From Granulimonas faecalis (GTDB lineage Bacteria > Actinomycetota > Coriobacteriia > Coriobacteriales > Atopobiaceae), in the NCBI RefSeq assembly GCF_022834715.1, contig NZ_BQKC01000001.1:1400501-1464500 (forward strand): a DNA stretch of 64,000 nt, written 5' to 3'. The notes under the pieces were generated by a model. The model had not been told where the DNA came from and ran no database searches. It saw only the letters and a list, made by a program, of their open reading frames with translations. Below, piece after piece: positions 49,521 through 56,778 of the stretch (position 1 is the stretch's first letter; each line of letters begins with the position of its first letter). The position numbers were made by a program, and so were the translations under genes.

Positions 49521-50624
49521 CTATCGTAACGTCTCCCCCACCCGCCGGGCAGCCTGCTCCATGGCCGAGAGCGCCGGCCGGTAGTAGTTGCGGTAGGTCG
49601 ACGAGTGCTCCGTGCGGCCGTGCATCTTGTCCACGAGATCCGGGGCGACGCCCGAGTCGAGGGCGATGGTGTCGCTCGTGTGGCGCAGGGTCCCGGGCGG
49701 CACCCGCCTGAGGCCTGACGCCTCCAGGGCGCGGGTCCACTCCTTGTTGAAGTGGCTCTCGCAGAGGTCGACGAGACGCGCCTCGGGGTCGCAGGACCGG
49801 GCGATCTCCATGAGATCGCGGCGCAGCGGCGCGAAGACCGGAACGCTGCGGACGCTGTGGTCGTTCTTCGTGCCCTCCCTGAGGCCGTCGACCTCGTTGT
49901 AGGACCGGCGCACGGTCACCGTCATGGACTCGGTTGCCTCCCCCGTCACGAAGTCGTGCAGGGTGGTCACCGACAGGTCGCGGGGTCGCACCGCCAGGGC
50001 CTCGCTCTTGCGCAGGCCCGAGAGCCCGAGGGCGAGGTATGCCCTGAGCTCGGGGCGCCACGAGCGCGACGCCTCCACGGCCATGGCCACCTCCCGGAGG
50101 TCCCAGGGCTGCACCTGCTCCTTGCGGTGGCGCGGGGCGACGATACGGCGCCTCATGGGCTCCTCGGCGAGGTACCCCATGTCGTAGGCGGAGCGCAGGA
50201 CGGCCCTGAGGACCGCCTTGCAGTTGCGGGGGCTACCGGCCGCCTGGACCACCCGGGCCTGCATGTCGTGGGTGATGCGGTCGAGCCGCACGTCGCCGAG
50301 GGTTGGGAGGACGTACCGACGCATGGCCTGGTCGTAGCCCCTGAGGGTGGTCTTGGTGCGGGGCGTTCCCCGGTTGCTGGGAGTGTCGCGAAAAAGCCCC
50401 CAGTAGAAGTCTGAGAGCGTCATGGAGTCGCCGGCGAGGTCCGACGCCCCGAGCTCGGCGGCCATGCGGACCGCCTCCGCCTCCGCCTCGTCGGCGGATA
50501 CGCCGTACAGGGTGCGTGTGACGCGCCTGCGGGACCCGTCGGACCGGCGACCGCGCGTCACCTGGACCCGGCAGCTGGTCCCGTCATCGGACCACAGGAT
50601 GGTCCCCATCTTGCGCCTGGCCAT
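49521..50624 (-). CDS. Phage integrase, tyrosine recombinase
   Basis: A 367-residue site-specific recombinase, N-terminal arm-binding and SAM-like core-binding domain (about 55-150) followed by the catalytic domain. The box I Arg is in LSGLRKSEALAV; GTLRHTSDTIALDSG carries the box II Arg but has Gly where the usual HxxR His stands; the nucleophile Tyr is in HSSTYRNYYRP. The ATG at 50624 follows GAGGAGGAGG. It lies next to attL and is last in the repressor-RhuM-int unit. Confidence 0.92.
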   Translation of the reverse strand: MARRKMGTILWSDDGTSCRVQVTRGRRSDGSRRRVTRTLYGVSADEAEAEAVRMAAELGASDLAGDSMTLSDFYWGLFRDTPSNRGTPRTKTTLRGYDQAMRRYVLPTLGDVRLDRITHDMQARVVQAAGSPRNCKAVLRAVLRSAYDMGYLAEEPMRRRIVAPRHRKEQVQPWDLREVAMAVEASRSWRPELRAYLALGLSGLRKSEALAVRPRDLSVTTLHDFVTGEATESMTVTVRRSYNEVDGLREGTKNDHSVRSVPVFAPLRRDLMEIARSCDPEARLVDLCESHFNKEWTRALEASGLRRVPPGTLRHTSDTIALDSGVAPDLVDKMHGRTEHSSTYRNYYRPALSAMEQAARRVGETLR

Positions 50625-50682
50625 GAGTGCGCCTCCTCCTCGAGACGATAAGCCGACATGCCCGGGTCCCTCCTTCGAGCGG

Positions 50683-51900
50683 TCAGGGCCGCTCGCGCCC
50701 GCACGCATCCTTGGCCCTCTTCTCCAGGCCCTTGACCGTGCGCAGGTAGTCCTCCTCGACCGGGGAGAGCGTGGCCGCCTGGTACTTCCTGTACTCGCGC
50801 TCGGCCTTCTCCATGGCCATCTTGTGGCTCACAGTCCCGGCATCGTCCAGCACGGGCTGCCCCGTGGACGCCAGCACCTTGTCCAGATGCTCCACGTAGT
50901 CGCTCATGTGCATGGGGTTGTGCCGCATGGCCTGGACTTCGGCGAAGTCGAAGTATCCGGACACGACCCTGTTCAGCACGGCAAGCTCGTCCTCCGTGAG
51001 ATAGTTCTTCGCGACCCGGGCATCGGCGAGGACGGGATGGTCGCCGGAGAACGTCATCAGGCCCATGAAAGGCTTCTCGGCATCCGCCCTCTCGTAGATG
51101 ACCTCGGCTGCGGTGTGGCCATGGGCGGCAAAGTGGAGCTTGTTCTGGACCATCTTGAAGAAGGCGACCGACTCCCGGCTTTTCGGGTCGTAGTCGACGC
51201 TCGTGGCGTAGAGGTCGAGCACCTGACGGTACATGACCTTCTCCGAGGAGCGGATGTCGCGGATGCGCTCGAGGAGCTCGCGCCAGTAGGACCCACCGCC
51301 TGACCCCTTCAGGCGCTCGTCGTCAAGGACGAAGCCCTTGACCATGTACTCCTTCAGGCGCTCGGTGGCCCAGCGGCGGAACTGAGTGGCCGTCTTCGAG
51401 CGCACTCGGTACCCGAGGGAGATGATCATGTCCAGGTTGTAATGGGGGACCTCCCTCGATACGTCGCGGCTCCCCTCTATACGAACCTGTCGGAAATCCC
51501 GACAGGTTGATTGAACGTCGAGCTCACCCTCGTCGTAGATGTTCCCGATATGCTCGACTATGTTCGTTCGGGACGTCTGGAAGAGGTCGGCCATCTGCTG
51601 TTGCGTGAGCCAGACGGTCTCACCCTCGAAGCGGACGTCGATGGCGGGCTCCCCCTCGGCCGACCGGTAGATGACGACCTCCCCCGCCCCCTCATCGTCG
51701 TGGGCGTCGTCCGCCACAATGTCGTCGACCGGGACGCCGAACACGCCGGCGATGGCCTTGAGGCGGGAGACGCCCGGTGTCGCCTTCCCGGACTCCCAGT
51801 TCGACACCGCCTGCGCCGTGACACCGAGCCGGTCGGCAAGATCATGCTGCGTCATGCCCTCCTTGTGACGGAGGGACCTCAACCTGTCAGGAAAACCCAT
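50683..51900 (-). CDS. XRE-RhuM fusion protein
   Basis: A 405-residue protein. Residues 1-65 are an XRE helix-turn-helix (MTQHDLADRLGVTAQAVSNW). Residues 75-400 match the virulence RhuM family: VWLTQQQMADLFQTSRTNI, HYNLDMIISLGYRVRS, ATQFRRWATERLKEYMVKG and FFKMVQNKLHFAAHGHTAAE. RhuM proteins normally lack the HTH domain and their biochemistry is not settled. The gene starts 10 bases after the repressor stop, across a G9 tract that includes its ribosome site, and ends 58 bases before int, so it should be expressed in the lysogen. Confidence 0.88.
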   Translation of the reverse strand: MGFPDRLRSLRHKEGMTQHDLADRLGVTAQAVSNWESGKATPGVSRLKAIAGVFGVPVDDIVADDAHDDEGAGEVVIYRSAEGEPAIDVRFEGETVWLTQQQMADLFQTSRTNIVEHIGNIYDEGELDVQSTCRDFRQVRIEGSRDVSREVPHYNLDMIISLGYRVRSKTATQFRRWATERLKEYMVKGFVLDDERLKGSGGGSYWRELLERIRDIRSSEKVMYRQVLDLYATSVDYDPKSRESVAFFKMVQNKLHFAAHGHTAAEVIYERADAEKPFMGLMTFSGDHPVLADARVAKNYLTEDELAVLNRVVSGYFDFAEVQAMRHNPMHMSDYVEHLDKVLASTGQPVLDDAGTVSHKMAMEKAEREYRKYQAATLSPVEEDYLRTVKGLEKRAKDACGRERP

Positions 51901-51910
51901 CTCCCCCCCC

Positions 51911-52549
51911 CTACTCCCTCAAAAACCCCTGCTCGTACACCACGGTCCCGATGACGCGGACGGCGCCGTCCTCCCAGTGGATGACGATGTCCTCGTGGTG
52001 CTCGGTGCTGTCGGCCACGAGCATCAGGGTGTCGCCGCCCCGGTACCAGCGCCTCACCACGGCCTCGTGGTCCTCGGTCTCCACCACGGCGATGTCGCCG
52101 TTCCTGGGCTCCGTGCCGGGGTCGACCAGGAACCAGTGTCCGTCCGGTATCGCCTTGTTCATGCAGGTGCCCCGGGCGCGCACGGCCCGGGCGTGCGGCC
52201 AGCGCTCCTTGACCTCGGATGGCACGTTGACCACGTCGCCGTCGCCGGACACCGCCTCCTCGTCGAACTCGCCGGCGTGGACCGAGCCGAGGACCATCAT
52301 GGGCACATAGGCCGGGGCGTCGGCCCGGGTGTCGCGGGACGGCAGGGAGGCGGGATCGTAGCCGAGGAGCTGGGCGACGGAGACGCCGAATAGTTCGGCC
52401 AAGCGCTCAATCTTGTTTGGCCGGGGCGTCACCGAACCAGACTCCCACTGGCCAACAGCGACACGAGAGACATCGACCTTGTCGGCCACCTCCTGCTGGG
52501 TGAGGCCGGCCTTTTTCCTTAGCTCCTTTAGCTTCGTACTCACATCCAT
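51911..52549 (-). CDS. Phage repressor, XRE-S24 type, with altered protease dyad
   Basis: A 212-residue CI/LexA-like repressor: HTH at residues 1-65 (LTQQEVADKVDVSRVAVGQW) and an S24-like C-terminal domain from about 90. The usual catalytic Ser site (GDSM) reads ARGTCMNKAIPDG and the usual Lys (VKR) reads AVVRRWYR, so the Ser/Lys dyad for self-cleavage is not conserved. The ATG at 52549 follows AAAAGG. It should hold the lysogenic state, facing the cro-like gene across a 130-base operator region. Confidence 0.88.
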   Translation of the reverse strand: MDVSTKLKELRKKAGLTQQEVADKVDVSRVAVGQWESGSVTPRPNKIERLAELFGVSVAQLLGYDPASLPSRDTRADAPAYVPMMVLGSVHAGEFDEEAVSGDGDVVNVPSEVKERWPHARAVRARGTCMNKAIPDGHWFLVDPGTEPRNGDIAVVETEDHEAVVRRWYRGGDTLMLVADSTEHHEDIVIHWEDGAVRVIGTVVYEQGFLRE

Positions 52550-52679
52550 AGCTGCGCCTTTTCGCGTCGCCAAAAAATACACTTACCATTGTAGAAAACG
52601 AGATTTACCTGACTAGGAAAATCTTGCTTTACAACTGGAGCAAGTTTGGTTTACTCTTGTGCCAACGAAAGGAGGGGCG
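52550..52679. promoter_or_regulatory. Repressor/cro operator-promoter region
   Basis: AT-rich. TACAAT at 52593-52588 (minus) may be the repressor -10, and TTTACT at 52650-52655 (plus) the early -10 with TTGCTT upstream. CTTGCT and AGCAAG form an inverted repeat at 52624-52645, and TTTAC recurs three times; these are the best operator candidates. Confidence 0.55.
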
Positions 52680-52895
52680 ATGCCCGGATTGAAGGAAGTC
52701 CGAACGTCGAAGGCAGCCGAGGCCAAGCAGTTCACTGTCAAGGCCATGGCCGATGTTCTGGGCGTTTCCGAACCGACGTACCGGAAGTTCGAAGCTGACC
52801 CGGACAGGCTGACGTTGGCACAGGCAAAGACCTTGGCAAAGCACCTTGGGTGCAGGGTCGAAGACCTTTTTTATTTGCCTGTGAACGTAAGTTAA
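52680..52895 (+). CDS. Cro-like XRE DNA-binding protein
   Basis: A 71-residue protein, first gene of the plus-strand early operon. AKQFTVKAMADVLGVSEPTY and RKFEADPDRLTLAQAKTLAK form the helix-turn-helix. The ATG at 52680 follows AAAGGAGG; an in-frame GTG 21 bases upstream lacks a ribosome site. It is divergent from the repressor gene, as expected of a Cro-type switch. Confidence 0.8.
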   Translation: MPGLKEVRTSKAAEAKQFTVKAMADVLGVSEPTYRKFEADPDRLTLAQAKTLAKHLGCRVEDLFYLPVNVS

Positions 52896-52937
52896 AGTTT
52901 GCACGTTACCAACGAGAGGAGGAGCGATGACCAATCA

Positions 52938-53426
52938 TCACCGGGCCAGCCAACGGTCCGGGTCGCCGCGAAGCTCCGCGGCGTACCGCAGGCCGAGGGT
53001 CAGGCAGTCGCCGTCGAAGCCGAAGCCGATGCGCGACCTGTCGGCGAGCCCGAGGGAAACGAGCGCCTCCGCGCCGACGTCGCCGACCGGGGCGCGCAGC
53101 CACTCGCCGTCCACGAGCGACCTCAGCATCCCGAGCTGCCTCCCCGAGAGGGAGCGGACCTTGCGGGACAGCTCCCTGCGCCGGGCGGCCTCGTCGAGGG
53201 AGGCCCTGAGCGGCGGGAAGAGGTGGCAGGCCACCACGCCCGCGAAGAACGACGTCGTGACCACGGACGTGAAGGCGACCGGGTCCTCGGCCGCCACCCG
53301 GCCGACGCCCGCCAGCCACGCCCAGACGCCGCCGCCGCAGAGGCCCAGGACCGACACGGCGAGGGACACGTTCTCTTTGATTCGCCTGACCACCGGGACC
53401 ACCGCCAAAGAAAGGGGCCTGCACAT
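52938..53426 (-). CDS. SieB-like superinfection exclusion protein
   Basis: A 162-residue protein encoded against the early operon. Two hydrophobic helices (about 17-40 and 52-72; SLAVSVLGLCGGGVWAWLAG and SVVTTSFFAGVVACHLF) are followed by a soluble part, LSGRQLGMLRSLVDGEWL then GAEALVSLGLADRS, matching the layout of SieB proteins, which block lytic growth of related phages. The plus-strand frame over the same DNA is Ser/Arg/Pro-rich and not credible. The ribosome site is weak (GGAT); an in-frame ATG 42 bases upstream is an alternative start. Confidence 0.65.
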   Translation of the reverse strand: MCRPLSLAVVPVVRRIKENVSLAVSVLGLCGGGVWAWLAGVGRVAAEDPVAFTSVVTTSFFAGVVACHLFPPLRASLDEAARRRELSRKVRSLSGRQLGMLRSLVDGEWLRAPVGDVGAEALVSLGLADRSRIGFGFDGDCLTLGLRYAAELRGDPDRWLAR

Positions 53427-53496
53427 GCCACTAATCCTAGCCGGCGTCGCCGCGTTCTTCGCCGGCATCGCCTTCACCCTGCTGTCCCGCCGATGA
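53425..53496 (+). CDS. Possible 23-residue membrane microprotein
   Basis: MPLILAGVAAFFAGIAFTLL plus SRR: a single membrane helix with a basic end, preceded by AAAGGGG and with its stop next to the ribosome site of the next gene. Its start codon overlaps the SieB-like start on the other strand. Too short to be certain. Confidence 0.35.
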   Translation: MPLILAGVAAFFAGIAFTLLSRR

Positions 53497-53507
53497 GAGG
53501 AGAGACG

Positions 53508-53720
53508 ATGACCGAGAGGACGGCCAGATGCCTGAGCGAGGGCCTGTTCTGGCTCCTGGCCTTGACGGGCCTCGGCGAATGCGTCCAAGGCAACGTCGCC
53601 ATCGCGCAGGGGCACGGGGAGCTGTCCCCGGGCGAAACGGTACTGATGGGCCTGCTCATGCTCGTCATGGCCGAGCTGCTGCACATCCGAGGAAAGGTCG
53701 GCGGGGCGGCGGGCCGATGA
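53508..53720 (+). CDS. Small phage membrane protein
   Basis: A 70-residue protein with hydrophobic segments at about 11-25 (LFWLLALTGLGECV) and 44-58 (ETVLMGLLMLVMAELL), MTERTARCLSEG at the start. GAGAGGAGAG precedes the ATG. Its stop overlaps the next start (ATGA). Family unknown; expressed early. Confidence 0.6.
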   Translation: MTERTARCLSEGLFWLLALTGLGECVQGNVAIAQGHGELSPGETVLMGLLMLVMAELLHIRGKVGGAAGR

Positions 53721-53944
53721 GCGGACGGGCAAGCCTACGGGCACCCCAGAGGCCCGGCGATGAGCTGCAGGAGTTGGTCGAGAAGGCCGCCGGGAAGCCT
53801 GTCGGCGAGAGTGCTCGCAACGGCGGAGATGGCAATCACGGCAACGTCGTGGCCGTCGAGCGACGGGCCCGCACCGCCGCCCCCCATGTGTTTGGGCCTG
53901 ACCCTGCGACCCATCGCCCACCCCCTTTAGAGCCACGACCCTAA
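53717..53944 (+). CDS. Small hypothetical phage protein
   Basis: A 75-residue polar protein starting MSGRASLRAPQRPGDELQEL, translationally coupled to the gene before it by ATGA. The second half (GGDGNHGNVVAVERRART) is low in complexity. No family recognised; the frame is accepted mainly because of the coupling and the absence of a better one. Confidence 0.45.
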   Translation: MSGRASLRAPQRPGDELQELVEKAAGKPVGESARNGGDGNHGNVVAVERRARTAAPHVFGPDPATHRPPPLEPRP

Positions 53945-53993
53945 GGCCCCGGTAACGGGGCCGGTAGAAGCATCGCCCCCGTGTCGCGGGGGC
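53945..53993 (+). terminator. Two hairpins between early genes
   Basis: GGCCCCG-GTAA-CGGGGCC at 53945-53962 and GCCCCCG-TGT-CGCGGGGGC at about 53975-53993, just before the ribosome site of the 54009 gene. No T-run; a regulated or processing site is possible. Confidence 0.45.
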
Positions 53994-54008
53994 AGGAAAG
54001 GAGACCCC

Positions 54009-54350
54009 ATGAGCAAGGACAAGAGCAGGAAGCACGACAGGAAGGGCCGCGTCGACACCGCAGAGCTGGGGGAGGCGCTGCTGGCGTGCTGCGGTGCCGC
54101 CGGACTCGTCGGCACCAGCGCCGTGCCCCGGGAGGACAGCAAGAAGGCCCGCCGCATGGCCGCCACGGCCCAGGCGGCCGCCGAGGCCTGCCAGGCCGGC
54201 TTCTGCGCCGGGCTGGGCACCGCAGCCGCCATCGCCGAGGTGCTGGGGACGCACGACCTCTCCGGCATGCAGGCCGCGGCGCAGGCGACCCTCGTGGACA
54301 CCATCGACGCCGCGGTCCGCGAGGTCATGGAGGGCGGTGACGCGCGATGA
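54009..54350 (+). CDS. Hypothetical phage protein
   Basis: A 113-residue, mostly helical, Ala-rich protein with a basic start (MSKDKSRKHDRKGRVDT) and an Ala/Cys-rich middle (AEACQAGFCAGLGTAAAIAE). GGAAAGGAG precedes the ATG, and its stop overlaps the next start. No family recognised. Confidence 0.6.
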   Translation: MSKDKSRKHDRKGRVDTAELGEALLACCGAAGLVGTSAVPREDSKKARRMAATAQAAAEACQAGFCAGLGTAAAIAEVLGTHDLSGMQAAAQATLVDTIDAAVREVMEGGDAR

Positions 54351-54589
54351 CCGGGTGGCTGACCATGGCCCAGGCACGGGCGTACCTGCACTGCTCCACC
54401 GACTACCTCCTCGGGCTGCTCGCCCAGGGCACCGTCACCGCCTACGCCCGCCCCGGCGGCAAGTTCGCCCTCATCTCCCGCAGCGACCTGGACGACGTCA
54501 TCACCTCCTGGCCCAAGGCCTACACCGACGGCGTCCACCGCGGCGGCGACGGCGGCCGCTACTACCCCGGGAAGGGCGGTGACGAGTGA
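54347..54589 (+). CDS. Excisionase-like helix-turn-helix protein
   Basis: An 80-residue protein of the HTH_17/MerR-like type: WLTMAQARAYLHCSTDYLLG, then a wing (VTAYARPGGKFALISRSDLD). Such small proteins act as excisionases or early regulators. It overlaps its neighbours on both sides (ATGA upstream, TGATG downstream), so it is co-translated with them. Confidence 0.7.
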   Translation: MTGWLTMAQARAYLHCSTDYLLGLLAQGTVTAYARPGGKFALISRSDLDDVITSWPKAYTDGVHRGGDGGRYYPGKGGDE

Positions 54590-54840
54590 TGGGCTCCGCC
54601 AAGCTCCCTCCCCTGCGCCGCACCTGGCTCAATGTCACCGAGGCGGCCCGGTGCTTGCGCACCAACGAGGCCAACGTCGCCCTCCTGATCTCCCGCGGCG
54701 ACATCCCCGCGTCCATGCCCGTCTCCGAGGCCGTTGACCCCACCAAGCACGTGGCCAACAGCGCCCGGCGCCTCGTCCACGTCGACGACCTCGACGCGTG
54801 GCTGCGCAGCCACCCCGCCACGCCCCGGGTGGTGGCCTGA
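54589..54840 (+). CDS. Second excisionase-like helix-turn-helix protein
   Basis: An 83-residue protein: WLNVTEAARCLRTNEANVAL and a wing ending VHVDDLDAWLRSHP, again HTH_17-like. The ATG at 54589 shares its first base with the previous stop; the GTG three bases earlier is an alternative. It follows another protein of the same type, so one of the pair may be the excisionase and the other a regulator. Confidence 0.65.
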   Translation: MGSAKLPPLRRTWLNVTEAARCLRTNEANVALLISRGDIPASMPVSEAVDPTKHVANSARRLVHVDDLDAWLRSHPATPRVVA

Positions 54841-55046
54841 TGGCCGCCCGCAGGCGCCGCAGGCCGGCCCCCTCGCCCGTGCCGACCGAGCTGCGCGTCC
54901 TGATCTGGATGGCGGTCCTCTGGGCCGCGTGGCTCGCCCTCGTGTGGGGGCTCCAGGCGGCCAACGCCCGCCCCGCCGAGACGGGCGCCGCCATCACCGC
55001 CGACGTGTGCCTGGCCCACGCCCGCGCCGACGGGTGGGACCTGTGA
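54840..55046 (+). CDS. Small phage membrane protein
   Basis: A 68-residue protein with a basic start (MAARRRRRPAPSPV) and one membrane helix at about 20-40 (LIWMAVLWAAWLALVWGL). Start and stop overlap the neighbouring genes. Unknown role. Confidence 0.55.
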   Translation: MAARRRRRPAPSPVPTELRVLIWMAVLWAAWLALVWGLQAANARPAETGAAITADVCLAHARADGWDL

Positions 55047-55267
55047 TGGGCCCGCTCTACAGCGCCGAGTGGCTGGGGGCGAACCTCGAGCGCGTCCTCG
55101 ACGAGCGCGGCCTCACCGCATCGGACGCCGCCGACGCCCTGGACATCGCCCGATCCACCGTGGGCCGCTGGATCCGCTCCGAGAGCTTCCCGACGGTCCA
55201 CTACCTCGCCCACCTCTGCAGCTGGCTCGCCGTGGGCCCGGACGAGCTCCTGGGGGTGGCCCCATGA
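55046..55267 (+). CDS. Small XRE-type DNA-binding protein
   Basis: A 73-residue helix-turn-helix protein: LERVLDERGLTASDAADALD, ARSTVGRWIRSESFPTV, then YLAHLCSWLAVGPDELLG, the usual XRE helices. It overlaps the previous stop (TGATG) and the next start (ATGA). Probably an early regulator. Confidence 0.7.
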   Translation: MGPLYSAEWLGANLERVLDERGLTASDAADALDIARSTVGRWIRSESFPTVHYLAHLCSWLAVGPDELLGVAP

Positions 55268-55668
55268 GCTGGGAGGCGGACGTGCCGGGCGAGGTGGTGG
55301 GCTGGCAGCGCGCCGGGCGCGACGGGCGGAGCGGCAGGACCTTCACGCCCCGCCGGACGCGCCTGGCCGAGGACCGCGTGCGCTCGGCCTGGGCCGCCGC
55401 CCACGGCGACGCGTGCCTTGTGCCGCTCGGGCCCGTGGCCGTGGAGGTCCACATCTACCGGCCGCTCCCGGCAAGCCGCCCCAAGCGGGTGCTGTCCGAG
55501 CCCGACTGCGTGAAGCCGGACGCCGACAACGTGGCCAAGGCGGTGCTGGACGCCCTCGGCGGGCTCGCCTACCGCGACGACGCCCAGGTGACGTGGCTGC
55601 TCGTCCACAAGCACGACAGGACCCGCCGGGACGGCGGGCTCCTGCACATCAAGGTCGACAAGCTCTGA
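55264..55668 (+). CDS. RusA-family Holliday junction resolvase
   Basis: A 134-residue endonuclease that cuts branched DNA during phage recombination. CVKPDADNVAKAVLDALGGL and AYRDDAQVTWL hold the metal-binding Asp residues of RusA (PDxDNxxKxxxDAL...DDxQV). It is encoded two genes before the RecT-like annealing protein, with which it probably works. Confidence 0.9.
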   Translation: MSWEADVPGEVVGWQRAGRDGRSGRTFTPRRTRLAEDRVRSAWAAAHGDACLVPLGPVAVEVHIYRPLPASRPKRVLSEPDCVKPDADNVAKAVLDALGGLAYRDDAQVTWLLVHKHDRTRRDGGLLHIKVDKL

Positions 55669-55681
55669 GAAAGGAACCGAC

Positions 55682-55852
55682 ATGACCGAACACGAGCGGA
55701 AGCTCTGCATGGCGCTGCGCGCCCTGGCAGACATCGCCCTGGTGGACGACGCCCTGCGCACGCACGCCGAGGAGAGGGCCGAGCGCGCCGAGAGGGAGCG
55801 CGCCAGGTTCTTCTACGCCGACGACAACGCGAGCCCCGAGGACGGTGAGTGA
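55682..55852 (+). CDS. Small charged phage protein (56 residues)
   Basis: MTEHERKLCMALRALADIAL begins a mostly helical protein with a Glu/Arg-rich middle (EERAERAERERARFF) and an acidic end (DDNASPEDGE). AAAGGA precedes the ATG at 55682, and the stop overlaps the GTG start of the RecT-like gene by eight bases, which supports it as real. Unknown role. Confidence 0.6.
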   Translation: MTEHERKLCMALRALADIALVDDALRTHAEERAERAERERARFFYADDNASPEDGE

Positions 55853-56708
55853 CGTGGCGGCCACCCAGCTCGCGGCGCCCGCCGCGCCCCAGGCCCTGAC
55901 CATGGCCGACCAGTGGAACTTCGCCAACACCGTGGCCCAGGGGAGCCTGGTGCCCATCGCCTACCGCAACTCGCCCGCCAACGTCCTCATCGCCGTGGGC
56001 CTCGGCACCTCCATGGGCCTGTCCCCGGCCGAGAGCCTCTACCGCATCAACGTCATCCAGGGCAAGCCCACGGCGTCGGCCGAGCTCATCGCCGCCCAGG
56101 TCCGCAAGGCCGGCCACAAGCTCCGCATCGCCAAGGACGAGGCGGCCCAGAGCGTCACGGCCACGGTGGTGCGCTGCGACGACCCGGACTACCCCATCTC
56201 CGTGACCCGGGACCGGGCGTGGGCCGAGGCCATGGGCCTCGCCGCCAAGGAGAACTACGTCAGGCAGCCCATGACCATGCTCACCTGGCGCGCCATCACG
56301 GCGGCGGCCCGGGAGGCCTGCCCCGAGGCGCTCTACGGGGTCGCCTACACGCCCGACGAGATGCACGACATGGACCCGGCGCCCCGGGAGGCGGCCCCCG
56401 TGACCGTCGTGGACGCGACGCCGGCCCCCGAGCCGCAGGCGTCGACGCAGCCCGAGCCGCAGGCCGCCACCGCGCGGCTCTCCCCCGAGCAGGCCGCCTT
56501 CATGCGCGACGCCGCCAAGCGCCTGGCAACAGCCCTCGGCAAGGACGAGGAGACCGTGGCCCGGGAGCTGGTGGCGGCCCACGGCGACCCGAGGGACCAC
56601 CTGGGCGACTGGGACGCCTATGCGGCCAAGGTGGCCGAGACGCTCGAGGGCATGGGCGCCGCCCCGGCGGCGCAGGCCGCCGAGGAGCCCGACGAGATCG
56701 AGTTCTAG
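55845..56708 (+). CDS. RecT-family single-strand annealing protein
   Basis: A 287-residue recombinase. QWNFANTVAQGSLVPIAYRN, then VLIAVGLGTSMGLSPAESLY, KPTASAELIAAQVRKAGHKL and the conserved LTWRAITAAAREACPEALYG with YTPDEM match actinophage RecT-like proteins. The Ala/Pro/Gln linker and the C-terminal helix are variable. It starts at GTG 55845 inside the end of the small gene before it. A paired exonuclease is not seen. Confidence 0.85.
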   Translation: MSDVAATQLAAPAAPQALTMADQWNFANTVAQGSLVPIAYRNSPANVLIAVGLGTSMGLSPAESLYRINVIQGKPTASAELIAAQVRKAGHKLRIAKDEAAQSVTATVVRCDDPDYPISVTRDRAWAEAMGLAAKENYVRQPMTMLTWRAITAAAREACPEALYGVAYTPDEMHDMDPAPREAAPVTVVDATPAPEPQASTQPEPQAATARLSPEQAAFMRDAAKRLATALGKDEETVARELVAAHGDPRDHLGDWDAYAAKVAETLEGMGAAPAAQAAEEPDEIEF

Positions 56709-56778
56709 CGGCCGACACGAGAGCGGGGCCGGGCGTGCGTGCGCCCGGCCCCGAGACCCCGACGAGAGGATACCCGAC

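Noticed and set aside
52927-53496. Plus-strand 189-codon frame with a strong ribosome site
   Set aside because: Composition is Ser/Arg/Pro-rich throughout and the minus strand gives a natural two-helix protein; only the last 23 codons were kept as a possible microprotein.
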